Assembly (NCBI GenBank): GCA_001632425.1
Contig: KV425584.1
Span: 93,934-157,933 of the forward strand
DNA from: Neolentinus lepideus HHB14362 ss-1
Lineage: Eukaryota > Basidiomycota > Agaricomycetes > Gloeophyllales > Gloeophyllaceae
Reading direction: 5' to 3'
Length of the DNA: 64,000 nucleotides
The notes under the pieces were generated by a model. It searched no databases. It was not told the DNA's origin and saw only the letters and a list, made by a program, of their open reading frames with translations. Positions 50,030-62,305 of this stretch are shown one piece after another; position 1 is the first letter of the stretch; each line of letters begins with the position of its first letter. The position numbers and the translations under genes are program-made.

Positions 50030-51757
50030 CTAGGCTTCGGTGGCCTCGAAAGACAAGAGACAAATCTGATCCTTGGGTCTCGAAGCTACGATCTGATCCG
50101 ATATTTCCATACTACCCTTCATATCGGGCGCGACTGACGTCTTGTATGTGGAATATATTTCCCTCAGCAGCACTTTCATTTCCAATGTCGCAAGACTGGC
50201 GAACTAATCAGTTGTACACAAGACACAAGATAGTGATAGCCTACTTCTTCCCGATGCACCCTCTGCCACCGGCCCCAAACGCAAAGAAAAGCCTGTTCCT
50301 CTCCAGTCGACCCTCCTCCTGGAGCCACCTCTCAGGAATGAAGGCTTCCGGATTAGGAAAAGTGACAGTGTCGAAGCGATGCAGGGTCCAAGCCTGGCAA
50401 CTCACGACGGTGCCAGCGGGAACGAAATATCCTTCTAGTACTCGTCCTTCGTTCGGTACTACCCTCGGAAAGGACATCGGTGCTGGCCCGTAGACACGCA
50501 GACCCTCTTGCACGACTGCGTCTAGATAACGGAGGTCATCAATGGCTGTAACTGTGTTCTGTTGGAGTTCCGAGCGAAGGCGCTCTTGAATAGCCGCAGA
50601 TTCAGGGAGCGAGAGGTGCCACAAAAGGAAACACAACGCATCGCCTGTTGTCTCGATGCCTGCAACCAATTGATCCATTATCTCGGAAGCGATTTCCAAA
50701 GGGGGTATATCCTCCTTCATGGTTTGATACCTGTACAGAACAGTGGATTCCTCCGGGTCTGATTTGGCACAGGTTTCACGGACAAGATTCAGGACATAGC
50801 CAGATTGAGAGCCTCTCCGCTCTCGGAAAGGCCTAGCGCAAATGTCGAAGAACTTGTGAAGGCGCGGGAAATGTACCTCTGTGTAACGGTCTGACGAAAG
50901 CTGCTTTTCAGCGTTATAATTCGCGACATTCATACGATTCAAGTACCTCTGATACTGTCGTAATAGCAGAGCTCTTCGACCTTTTTCATATCTTCCCCCC
51001 CGTCAATGGAATGCGTGCCGTATGGATGAAAAAGATAATGTGTAATACAATCGAGCGCGAAGGCATGCAGGTAAATCTACACGTCGTCAGTTGTAAGTGG
51101 AAGAATAACTGGTCGAAACAAGAACATACATAGATATTAACGCTATTTTTAGCAGCAGCCAGCTGACCGACCCGCGAGACAAATGCATGGACATGTTCTT
51201 CTACGACAGCCATTATATGTGGCTGCATCACATACATCTTGGTGAACCGGTCAGCGACCCTCTTCCTCCGCTCTGCGTGCTATGGCATCCTAAGACGTCA
51301 GTTCTTTCGTTTATTTTAGCAAAATTCGCGCCACGCACTTCTCCTTTGTAGATCGTCGAGAACATATTTCTGATATAGAACAGTTATTCATGGTGCAGTT
51401 AAAAGTTGCGTGATCCAGCAACACTTACTTCACCCCATCAAAGTTGGCGAATATATCGTAAAAGTGAGTTTTCTCATATCCACTACCTCCAATTGAATAG
51501 ATTTGTTTGGCAGCCTCTGCGGTAGCAAAGGAAACTTCGTCAGGTGCAATCCTCACGGCGGGTCCATAGCGCTTGTGCAGATCATGAAGATACAAGCGGC
51601 GATTAGCATTGTATTCATGGTACGTGAGTGGCAGTCGAGTAAGACGAGAGATAAAGGGACCAGGAATGTGCCTCAGGGAGGATATCAGAAGACGATAGTA
51701 CAAGAGATAAACCGCGCGCGCGAGAAGACCAGCCAACAGCAAGTTTACCGCGAGCAT
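50030..51757 (-). CDS. Cytochrome P450 with an apparent one-base frameshift
   Basis: Five exons (51429-51757, 51339-51369, 51130-51279, 50245-51076, 50030-50195) would give about 502 residues. There is an N-terminal membrane anchor (VNLLLAGLLARAVYLLYY), then the Pro-rich hinge HIPGPF, HAERRKRVADRF, the I-helix AGIETTGD, ExxR in QEGLRVYG, PERW and the haem loop FGAGGRGCIGK. In the exon at 50245-51076 the frame before a run of seven G (50995-51001, C on the plus strand) reads FALDCITHYLFHPYG, while the frame after it reads RRALLLRQYQRYLNRM. One added base would restore a single frame. This is either a sequencing error in the homopolymer or a real disabling change. The fold family is clear. The subfamily is not. 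Confidence 0.85.
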
Positions 51758-52933
51758 GGTCCACTAATCGACTTCACTGTCTCCGTTGGCCTCCGGAGGA
51801 AGACAGAGTTGGAGCGATCGAGGAGCGATTTTTTCGCCACGGGGGTAGTTACGCAGATGCGTCGATTCCGCAATCTGCTCGTTATTGTCGTCCACCGAGG
51901 TCGTCTCCCGTTCAAGCGGCTGTACAGCTGTACGGCTACCAGCTGAGGGCGAAGGTGCTTGCAGGATCTCTTGGAGATAGAGGCTGAGGATTAACGGAGA
52001 GCCTTATCGCAGCAGTACGGCATTAGGAAGAAGACGATGTCACGGGGACCAGGATGCCTCCGAACTATCTTTGTCATACTATGTGACCGGGAGCATGGGG
52101 TTAGTATTCAAGAGGAGCGGCGATATCGCCAATACAACAAGATAGGAGATTATGCAGGGTCGAACCAGATATAGATTTCTGGCGCCTGATACTGACGAAT
52201 ACAGACTTTGTAGGAGTCGACTTGAAGAATAGAGAAGCGTGGTTCCGCGCAGGCCTTAAGCGGGGAGGACTATTGAACTTCCTGGTGGCGCCAGTAGCGA
52301 AACGTCCGCGTCCTGGTGTTTACTACGATGCTGTATACTGCCAACTGTAAATGGTGCTGTCGGCAGGCCTAGCACTGGTTTCAAAAGCATGCTGGAGCAC
52401 GACAGTAGTGAATGAGATACACTCCGTCCTCTCACGCCAGATGCAGGACAGGATATTTCAGTCAGATGATCAAGAGATGAAACCTGAAGGTACTAACCTT
52501 CTGCGTTACGCGAACAAGTAAGGCTAACGCTCGAGTCGCGGAGCTGACTAGGCAAGAATTAATAAACGCTTCCAGTAGGAGACGAAATGATAGGAAATGC
52601 CAGGATAAGGAGTCTCATTCTCATTCCTGTAGCCTATCGAAGGAACCGAAAGTGGAAAATATGAGCAGTGTCGCACAGAACAAGTTTCGCCAAACGATGT
52701 CACACGAGAAGGTACTCGTAGCTGCGCTGGGCCTTCAGAGTATAGGAACAATTATGCAATGGATACTTTGATCTATGATACATTATCCTCTTGATTGATG
52801 ACGATTAGAACAATAACGTCAGTGATGTATTTGGCTAAGAAACAAAGGATAACTCACCTGCTACTGATACAGTATATGTGCCCAACTCCAGCACTTCGAC
52901 TTCTTGATGTGATGAACCGAGGGCCCCGGGGGC
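51758..52933. other. Intergenic, about 1.2 kb
   Basis: Holds the P450 promoter and the FCF1 3' region. No gene seen. Confidence 0.4.
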
Positions 52934-53811
52934 CTACACCGGTGCGCCTTGATCGGGTAATCGCTCGATAGCATACCGTCTCCGGACAATATACATAAGA
53001 GGTACACCTGGAACCTTCCGTACTCTCCTTCTGAGCTCCCGGTCGCACGTTGCAACGATGTAGCACCTGTGGGCGGTTACACGCTGTACTATACAATCAT
53101 CCGCGTAAGTGCCAGAATGTGAGCAAGGGATGCGTTCGAAACGTGGATCGCGGGCGACACTATTCGCAAATAATAGCCATTAGCGAGGAGCAAACCCATA
53201 TGTAGGTCACTAGGCGTACCGAAGCGCAACCCGGTATCTGTGACCTAACTTTTCTAGCTCAGCCATGACACAATCAGTAACACAGGGTATACCTGAAAAT
53301 TCAGAGACATGGATTGAGGGTTCGGGCTCCCGCAATATGCTACTAAGCCGCTCACATTTGGCATAGAGACAATCCATCATCCCACTTATGAGCTCCAGTT
53401 TGTTCTGTAGACTGAAGTTGATGAAGTTGGTATCTATGAGCACACGATATGGCGGTACAAGAGCGGAGTTGTGGGCCAAGAACATAGATGAAGCAACTTG
53501 TTCACTATAACAATGTAAATAACTGAACGTAACGCATATGAACGAAGACGTACACTCGACGGGTCGCTTTCTCTTTCTCCTCCTTCTCCTTCTGCTTTTG
53601 CTTCAGCTGGTTCTCCTTCCTTCCAACCGAAACATGAGATTAGAACCAACCTTCACCGAACCAAATCCATGTTTCAACTCACAGTCTAATGTCATTGGGG
53701 TTCAAGAGCCTCTTCACTTGAGCAAACTTTCGCGTCTTTTTAGCATTCCCCTACATTGAAATAACGATCAGCGTTATTCAGCCTGGGTGCACCGAAAAGA
53801 ATATGTACCAT
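52934..53811 (-). CDS. FCF1: FCF1-type PIN-domain rRNA-processing factor
   Basis: Fcf1 belongs to the small-subunit processome in the nucleolus and is needed for early 18S rRNA cleavages. Six exons (53809-53811, 53683-53750, 53554-53619, 53356-53504, 53220-53292, 52934-53159) give 194 residues. Motifs: [18 protein letters not shown], a charged Gln/Lys/Glu helix, [14 protein letters not shown] with the first PIN Asp, [23 protein letters not shown], and [11 protein letters not shown] with [10 protein letters not shown]. The first exon is only the start codon. ATG is followed at once by GTACAT, and the intron ends TGTAG before GGGAAT. Reading without this splice gives ATG TAG, so the intron is required. 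The carboxyl end GAPV fits the family. Confidence 0.93.
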
Positions 53812-56800
53812 AGTAATAACACTACAGGTTCAAGTCGAGACCGGACTCGTTGAATGAGAGAGCGTTCAGTGAAAATCGAGTAATATCTGACGTAATATGT
53901 TTCCACCCTTAGTGTGACTATGATAGTACTGTCGACAACATCGCTGTTTTGAGTATTCATCGACATCTGCGGATGCAGTTTTTGGACTTGTACAACACAT
54001 GTCAGTATGCTGTTCCACTCCTTATCTCCAACTTAAGTTGCCGCCCTCTGCTGTTGTCTTCAAATTCTCTTTGTCATGTTTATGGCACTGACCTTTCGGA
54101 GAGTCGCTATGTCTTGTCGATGCTACTATCCCCTTACGCCAAAATGGAGATCTGTCAGCGAGCACACTTACGAAAGGAACCAGTTACAGAAGCCATTGTT
54201 AATCAGAACAATCTGGTCCATCAAAGCGACGCACTATGGCCGAACGATTTTTGGCTGGAACAAGCAGCAGAAGGTTATGTTGTCTTCTCGTCTCCTGATT
54301 CTCCTGCCGCTCGTAGCAATTTCACACCTGAAACGGCTCCTTGACTCCTTACGAACGCTCTCATATTAAGCCCGCACCATTCTGCTGCTTTGGATTCTAT
54401 TGTGAAGCATGAAAAAGATCATCACACGGTACGATAATCAGGACTCTCAGTTCCTCACGTCGCCCCCTCCTCGTGACGCACTGGAACCCAGCGAGCCCGA
54501 TGATATGGCATTCGATATGCCCATAGAGATTCCATATGGTCCCACGTTCAATGAATAGCTCTCACAAGCTGAGGTCTATGTGCTATTTGGAATTGCTACG
54601 ACTTGCACTTACTTTAGATGTTCTCAGCATCAGCATGGTGGTTCTCTGTCTATGCACTCAGGGCCATCTCACTCAAAGTTTTTGGTCTCCGATTTCGGAA
54701 TCTACTCGCATCACAGTCGTTCCTTTACAGCATATCACGAATACGAGTCCCCGTATCCGCCCTCTCCTAACTCGACAACTCATCATATTCGCCTGCCTGC
54801 ATACCAGCGCTTCACAACAATACTTCTCCCGCTGATAGCTCCTCTCTGTGTTCATCGATGAGACCCGGGTACTGTCGCTCCACGAAGCTAAGCATTCTGA
54901 CATCGAGGATTCTGGAAATACAGTAAGGCTCTGATCCAACGGTATCTCTTGTAGATACGGACTCTGTAGCTCAATGGCGATCACCCTGTGCGCTCTCACA
55001 GAAAAAAGTCGTGCTCGTTGAGCACCGTAACGAGCGAGAGCTTGGTCTCGACGTCTCCGATGGTAGAGACGAGCTTCAGGCGATGTCGCCGACTCCAAAA
55101 CACGCTCTTACGGAAATACCACGGCTGTGTCCTCGGTAGTTTCCATCCCAATTCTAGCGCCTCGGCATAGTATGGCTAATGCCTAACGGTGTTCTTGGTG
55201 ACTCTGGCCTTCTTGTTGTTCCGCTTGCTCCATGGTTTCGTCTCTTCTTTGTCAATCGCGGTAGTCTAGATCGGAGTGATCATCGTCATACTGCCATTTC
55301 TGGTGTTTCTTCATCTGTCGGCTTTCCTGGAGGCTCTATCCTCATACAATGACGCAGAAAGTTACGGTGTGATCTTCGATACTTGGTCGGTCTTGTCCTG
55401 CGAGCTTGAATCTCCACCTTGTTACCTATATGGCTCACCCTGCCGTTCAGCCTCAAGAGATGTCGATGGTCTTGGTCGTACGCGGAGACTATCAGGTTCG
55501 TCCACTTGCTCTAGGGATATGGGCTATATGATCTGAGCCGGTAAGTCGGTCATTGATAAGATAGTAAACTAGATAGCACGATGAGCCAAAAGGCGGGTAT
55601 GTGCCCGTCCGAATCCTAATGCACGTGTGTTCACGGAGTCTATCCTATTATATATGATGGGGATTTAACATGTTATGTGCAGCTTACGTTACTTACCTTA
55701 CAACTGCGCAGAGCTGTTCTAGGTTCAATTAGTGTGTCACAGTTGAGCACCTTGAACAGTCGTACCAGGGAATCTACTCCTGCTGAACAGGCACTCTATT
55801 AGCGATAACTTGAACTAGCCTATGCAGTGTATCGTCTCGGTGTGCCAAGTGGAATTATTTGCGGAACCGCAAGTCATTGAAGTTGAAGTTAACCCGGATC
55901 CTGCGGTGCAATCGCCGCCTCGTAGAATCCACTCGAAACACCCGATAGTATGGATTGCGTTATTTCTCAACGGTTGCACAAAGTTCAATATACGATGGAT
56001 TATAGCTCAAAGGCCTTGCTAAGTGTCTGTTTGCATGACAGGTAGTCTTTATTCCGTTCCATGTCGTTGTCAACGTCGACCGCGTAACGGATTCTAGGAC
56101 ACACTGGCACCCTTCGATAGTTCAGTTGCCTTTGTTTCGGAACCAGTCGTAGATGAGACGTCAGTCAACGTTGTATCGCAATTGTAACTATACCCTGAAA
56201 GAAGCGATTCGTGCTAAATTTCTACTGAGCTTGTTTACACGGCGGATACCCGCTATGTTGTGTTCCGGTCTAGGGCCAGACCTCAGGGTGCATGCGTAGC
56301 GCAATTACCCCCTTGTACTCAGGACCCTGAGCGATTGGCGTCGGAGCTGTTGAGCGTCCGCTTTCTGAGAAGCTGCGTCTCTGGAGAATCGTTCCTTCAT
56401 CTTCTCTGGCTGTCGTCTTGCATATTTGGAATCCCTGTCAGTACAGTGTGGGTTGAGGAAGTCTGAGTGAAATGAAATCAGAGCTTATTGTTTGGATCGG
56501 CGAGGTGGAAATAGACAGGAGCTCTCACCGACAGCGGACTCTGGAATGCAGAGACAAACACGGCGAACGAGAGGTAACGTAGTGTGTGGTGGGGGAAGAT
56601 GCAAGATCAGTTGCAAATACAGCGGATAGCAGGTACAGAATGTAACGGGCACAGCGCATGTGCATAGGACCGGGTTTCGAGTTCTGTGTACTGAATAGAC
56701 GAATCTTCGTCTTCGTCCCACTCAATGCATGGGCGCCTCCGATATCGGGGTGCTATTGTCATTGATCACGTCGTATCCAGCCATAGAGCGCGTAACGCTG

Positions 56801-57500
56801 TCCGTGACCCGAACTATCTCGAGTCCTATTTTCAGCGAGCATGAGCCTTACTCATGGCCCGGCTTGCGTCTGTAAAAGCTCAAGCAGAGCCTTCGATATG
56901 TGATAAATACGAGAACCCTCGATACTTCCGATAAACGCTGTTTCCAAAGTTTAGATTTTGATGCCCGAACAAGAAAGGCCACTTTGTCCGGATTATGTCC
57001 CCGGCCTGCAAAAATTGCCTCAAATCTGAGTGTTCTTTTCCGCGCTCTGCAGGCCGCCGCAGTCAGGAAATGCCGTGAAAGGTTGTCTCGAGCGCTATTC
57101 TCTCGTAATCATCTCTCGAAGACCATACGGAGCTTAATAGGTCCGAGGTGTTTGTCAGAGAGCGTCAACGATGTCGGGACTGGCGACCGGACTATTACTC
57201 CGATCAGGTTCAATTTTGCCCTTTGGATGTCTGGATTACTTCCGGCCTCCCGCTGCGTGGGGCCTCATTTGTGTCCGGATTGACCCTTGATATTTATAGG
57301 CATTATAGGGGGCCCTCAATTTGACCGTTTAACTGACATCAGCTGACTTACGACTGATCAATGAGACGTACGAGCCGAGCGTGTTATGCTTTCTCGGTGG
57401 ATTTTCCAAGTAGCCTCCATAACTTGACGGTATGGGTGGATAATCTGAGGATAAATGCGAAAAGCATATCCAGTGTACTGGCTTCATGCAGACATGGAAG
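53812..57500. other. Gene-poor stretch, about 3.7 kb
   Basis: Upstream of FCF1. Open frames of up to about 140 codons occur on both strands (53949-54344 plus, 54673-55098 minus, 56900-57283 plus), but none resembles a known family and no convincing exon chain could be built. There is no reverse-transcriptase or transposase motif. I cannot tell whether it is regulatory, non-coding or decayed sequence. Confidence 0.4.
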
Positions 57501-58055
57501 TCAAGTATCCACTGATAGCATATCTTTCGAGCACCTATACTGGTATGCGAAGTCACCGACGCGGAAAGGCCCAAGTACTTCCCTATTCAGGTTATTCCTG
57601 GCCACCCATCGATGGGTGAAAGTATTTTGAGCTTCTGCCGAAATCTGCACAAAGTAGTTGAGCATTGAGCAAAGACCCTTCTCTGAGGGATAGTAAACAC
57701 TGGCGGAATGATAGATGGAGACGTCGAGAAGTTCTCCGATGACATGACAAGTGACCGATATGAAATCTTCAAGGTAGGTGCCGTAGAGGAGGCTCAGAGA
57801 ACCTGTCACTGGCACTAGGAGACCTTTCGGAGTGATCTCGGGAAGCCGAAGGACACTATGGGCAAATTCTCTGATAGACAGATACTCTAAAATGGCCCCA
57901 CATTGCCTCTTGTTGGTTGTGAGGTTGGCTTCTGAGAAGAACACGGAGGGGTCCCTGTCTTCCGTTGAATAATGAGATAAGACACTGGCTATCGTGCAAA
58001 TCGCAACGCTGAACCGCCGACGCTCGATTGATCGGAGAGACGGTGGATATGTCAA
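57501..58055 (-). CDS. Hypothetical protein, weak support
   Basis: An uninterrupted frame of 184 codons, the longest one in this gene-poor area. It contains mixed hydrophobic and charged segments (GLLVPVTGSLSLLYGTYLED, SVTCHVIGELLDVS) but no motif I recognise, no signal peptide and no clear neighbour. Its composition is compatible with coding sequence. It might be one exon of a longer gene or a chance frame. Confidence 0.3.
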   Translation of the reverse strand: MTYPPSLRSIERRRFSVAICTIASVLSHYSTEDRDPSVFFSEANLTTNKRQCGAILEYLSIREFAHSVLRLPEITPKGLLVPVTGSLSLLYGTYLEDFISVTCHVIGELLDVSIYHSASVYYPSEKGLCSMLNYFVQISAEAQNTFTHRWVARNNLNREVLGPFRVGDFAYQYRCSKDMLSVDT

Positions 58056-59694
58056 AGTAAGTTGCGTACAACCCTAAGGTGAGAAGCCAGGTTACAACAG
58101 CAACTTAGTTTGAACTTCTTGATACTACGGACATCGGGTGGGGTGAGCAACATGGACTGAGAGACTGGAAGCACTCATCAGGCATGGAGGTAGCGTGTGA
58201 GTGCTTTAGAGAGTGCTTGAGAGCCTGTATTACAACAGTCACCGAGGGAGCCTGGGTCTTAGGGACGCTGCATCTGTTTTACGGGATCGCTGGTAGAAGA
58301 TAGACCTATGGCCTTCAAAAACTCTGCACGACGTTGATCGTGACGACGGTTTTCGCAGCGATATATGGTATGCAGAACAATGAGATGACGAGCCGATTGA
58401 TGGACAGATGGACTCTCTTCGGGCTGTCGATAACAAATCCATCAGCGCAGTGTTGCACACTCCGGAGTATGCGATGAGAATAATATATCTGATATCAAAA
58501 CGCTCGGGTCAGTCCGAAATCATGACTAGACTAACCCACCGTGGTCGAGGGACAACGATACTGAGGCATATGTATACGTTAAGGCATATGTCTACGTTGA
58601 CACGAAGGTATCACAGCGGCCTAAACATTCCTAAACCAGCAAATGTTAGCTCCAAAATGACTCAGGAAGATTGTCTCAAGAAGACGCTCAAAGGCGATAC
58701 CGAAGTCTATACAATGAGCGTTTAGAGAATGTTTAGGCTACACGCCAAACGCCGACGTCAAAACATGATGGGAGTATGTCCATGTAGTACGGAAATGAGT
58801 GTGACTGTCGGTGGTATTGCTGCTCGGACATAAGCTGCAGTTCATTACCATATTTGGCAGCTAATACGTTCCCGACCCCTCTGAGGTGAATGTGTTCTGC
58901 TCAAACCATGCTCTTGCCTTGAATACTGTGAACAAAGTTAGTACTCATACTGACTTTGAGAAATGCATGTCTCATCGCAAAGTATGATTATTTGTCTGCT
59001 CCGGTACAATAATTAGTTCCCGCTCCCAGACGACTCAGATGAGTAACACACTTTGGAATCTGGTAATTTAGTTTAGTACAGCAAGGCGCTTCTTGGGGAC
59101 GTCACAGTATTAGAGGTCTTGTTTCTTTGTGACTCCGGGCAGCAGTCTCCGCACCGGAGACTACTGCCGGCACAAAATACCATGAGCGTGACATTTGACA
59201 CTATGCACCGTCCCAAAATCACGTATGCAAGTTATGTGTTATCTCGTTCTCATGATAGAAGTCCTTCTTTCTAGGTTCCTCCGTCCCAACCATGGATTCA
59301 ACCATTCCACAGAGCCAAGCAGACGGAACCCTTCGGTCTCAAAGCCAGTCTCGAGGCTAGACTCGGCCGGATCTTATAGCGTTCTTTGTGTCCTTTAGGG
59401 CGGATTCAGGCAGTGCTATTCTTGATCATGAAGTCACTGCACCACGGCCGTTTCGTATTGCAGGCCGAAACTTTCGTTATGCGCAATCAAGGAACCGACG
59501 CAGGGAGTTCCTAACTATCCGGACAGCCACCACTATACCGTCAGATAGATCCACCTATTTTGGATGTACTCCTTGGGCGGCTCTTACGTCCTCGTCTCGA
59601 TCACAACAGAGGTATAAATACTGGGCCAAGCAGTGTCAGTCGCTACCGCCATCTTATCCTTATCCAAAGCACTCATATCTCTCCACTTCGCAGC
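58056..59694. other. Gene-poor stretch with the PAL promoter
   Basis: No gene seen up to the PAL start at 59695. A short imperfect 18-base tandem (AGGCATATGTATACGTT, then AGGCATATGTCTACGTT) lies near 58562-58598. The TATA box of PAL is listed separately. Confidence 0.45.
59613..59620 (+). promoter_or_regulatory. TATA box of the PAL gene
   Basis: TATAAATA lies 75 bases upstream of the likely ATG at 59695. This is a usual place for a TATA element in fungal genes, and PAL is commonly under strong transcriptional control. Confidence 0.55.
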
Positions 59695-62305
59695 ATGCTC
59701 ACTCTATCCCCTGAACACTCATCCATGATTTCTCCCTCATCCATTCACAAGGACGCTAATGGCGCAGGTCAACACTCGAACGGTCACTCGACGAATGACC
59801 ACGCTAACGGACGGATGCTTCCAGCAAAGGGCTCGGGCCTCTTGCCGAAGTTCATTCATGCATTCTACGAGTTCGAATACTACCGGTAAGTACTATCCGA
59901 TGCTAGTGTCAGCCGCTTCTCCCTAATAACACATTCGTGATAGGAATGGCAAGGCAGTTCAATTGAACGGTCACTCATTGTCCATTCCGGCTGTTGTTGC
60001 ATCAGCAAGATATCATGCACCCGTCACGCTTGATTACAGTCCTGCTGTCCAAGAGTGCGTCGCGAAAAGCCGGAACGTCATCGTGGAAAAGGTCAACAAC
60101 TCCACCAGTGTCTATGGCGTTAGCACAGGTTTTGGTGGTAGTGGTAAGTCTATCTGTTGGAGAAATATGAACACAATCTGAGTGTAGATCAAGCGGATAC
60201 GAGAACAAACGATACACTGGCACTCGGAAGCGCCCTCCTCCAGCACCAGCAGTCTGGGGTACTCCCATCGTCGATGAACGCACTCTCTGCGTTACCTTTG
60301 TCGGACCCTCTCACAACGACCAGCATGCCTGAGGCTTGGGTCCGAGGTGCGATACTAATTCGGATTAACTCTCTCGTCCGAGGACACTCGGGCGTACGCT
60401 GGGAGCTTATTGAGAGGATGGTCGACCTTCTTCGTGAAGACATAGTCCCCCTCGTTCCACTCCGGGGTAGTATTTCGGCTTCTGGAGGTGAACCACTATT
60501 TCATGATGCACTGTCGTTGGAGCTGACAGGTTCTTGCAGACCTTTCCCCGCTTTCATACATCGCCGGTACACTTATCGGCAACCCCTCTATCCGTGTCTT
60601 TGACGGTCTCCGGTCGTCCGGCCCGAGAACCGTCGTATCTTCGCGCGAGGCTCTCGCAGCGCACAATATTGAGCCCATCGTTCTTCAGTCTAAAGAACAC
60701 CTGGGTATCCTTAATGGCACCGCTTTCTCCGCATCAGTCGGCGCCCTTGCCTTGAGTGAAGCAGCCCACCTTGTGCTTTTGGCTCAAGTCTGCACCGCGA
60801 TGGGCGTGGAAGCTCTTGCAGGAACCCGAGGCTCCTTCGATTCGTTCATCCACGATGTGGCGCGTCCTCACCCGGGCCAAGTCGAGTCCGCTCGTATGAT
60901 CCACGATCTTCTGGAAGGTAGCAAATTCGCTCTCAGCGCTGAAGAAGAGGTGACTATCTCCGAAGATAAAGGTCGTCTCCGGCAGGACCGGTATCCGTTA
61001 CGGACTGCGCCCCAGTTCCTAGGCCCCCAGATTGAGGATATCCTTTCCGCTCTCGAGACAGTTACACTGGAGTGTAACTCAAGTAAGTGTTGCGTTTAAT
61101 GGCCATTGAATGAGCGATGCTTAATTCAACTCCGACAGCCACGGATAATCCTCTGATTGACGGCAACACTGGCGCTGTACATCACGGTGGCAACTTCCAG
61201 GCCATGGCAGTCTCAAACGCGATGGAGAAGACCCGCCTCGCGCTCCACCACGTTGGAAAACTTCTCTTCGCGCAGTCGACCGAGCTTATTAACCCTGCCA
61301 TGAACCGGGGTTTGCCGCCAAACTTGGCCGCGACGGACCCGAGCTTGAATTACCACGCGAAAGGCATCGACATCGCAACTGCAGCGTATGTTGGTGAGCT
61401 TGGGTATCTGGCTAACCCTGTGTCTACGCACGTCCAAAGTGCCGAAATGCACAACCAGGCTGTAAAGTGAGTTTCGGTGTAACCTTGTTTGCCGGACACG
61501 GGCTGATCGGCCCATTTGCGCAGCTCGTTGGCCTTGATTTCGGCGCGCGCCACCATCACTTCGCTCGAGGTGTTGTCCATGCTGATTTCATCATATTTGT
61601 ATGCTCTTTGCCAAGGCATGTTGTGTTCGAATATCCGAAATCATAGAACATCGGCTTATTTGTTTTATTTTAATTTGATTTGTAGCTCTTGATCTCCGTG
61701 CCATGCAGGCTGAGTTCAAAGAAGGCATCATCGAGATCATTCGCGATGAACTGTCCAGCGTCTTCGGTTCATGCCTGGCCAGCGCGTCGAGGGACGAGCT
61801 CTCACTTCAGCTCACGGAAGTTGTCGTTGATGCTTTGGATAATACGAGTTCTATGGATGCCGTGCCGAGGATGCAATCGGTGGCTGCTCAGACGACGACT
61901 GTGATATTTGATTTCCTGTCGTCGGCAGCTCCAGCTGCTCTCAGCGCCATCCCTGCTTTCCGTGACAACTTGGCTAAGCGGTCCACAGGATTACTCGAGC
62001 AGCTCCGCCAGGAGTACTTGTCAGGCGCTCGAGGAGACACTCCTGCGAGTCCTTACTTGAGCCGAACAAGAGCTATGTATGAATTTGTCAGGAAGACGCT
62101 GGGTATCCGGATGCAGGGCTCGGAGAACCTGCATCTCTTTGAGAAGGGTGCCGGTGTCGAGGATGTCACTGTTGGTCAGAATGTCTCCCTGATATATGAG
62201 GTGAAACTCAATCAGGCTCTTTTCTGATGTCGGGTGCTAATGACCTCGTCACAGGCTATCCGCGACGGCCAGATGCACAAGGTTGTTGTGGACCTCTTCC
62301 AATAA
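59695..62305 (+). CDS. PAL: Phenylalanine ammonia-lyase
   Basis: PAL converts phenylalanine to cinnamate and ammonia. Eight exons (59695-59885, 59944-60143, 60188-60487, 60540-61082, 61139-61466, 61524-61615, 61686-62200, 62255-62305) give 739 residues, the usual length. Motifs: [14 protein letters not shown] with the catalytic Tyr, LLQHQQSG, the MIO-forming Ala-Ser-Gly in [17 protein letters not shown], joined across an intron, [32 protein letters not shown], and [10 protein letters not shown]. The sixth intron (61616-61685) starts with GC: CAAG then GCATGT, restoring CQALDLRAM, so it is a GC-AG intron. Some family members also take tyrosine. The residue that sets this (near the LLQHQQ motif) has His here, which in other enzymes allows tyrosine as well. 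That assignment is an inference. Confidence 0.94.

Noticed and set aside
46923..51757. SDR plus P450 as a secondary-metabolite cluster
   Set aside because: No polyketide synthase, peptide synthetase, terpene cyclase or prenyltransferase is nearby, the genes are convergent and 1.7 kb apart, and neighbours are unrelated.
53949..55536. Retroelement or transposon remnant
   Set aside because: No reverse transcriptase, integrase, DDE or long terminal repeat pattern could be found in any frame.
57501..58055. Second kinase or resistance-type protein in the 184-codon frame
   Set aside because: No P-loop, kinase or repeat motif could be recognised. It is kept only as a weak hypothetical frame.
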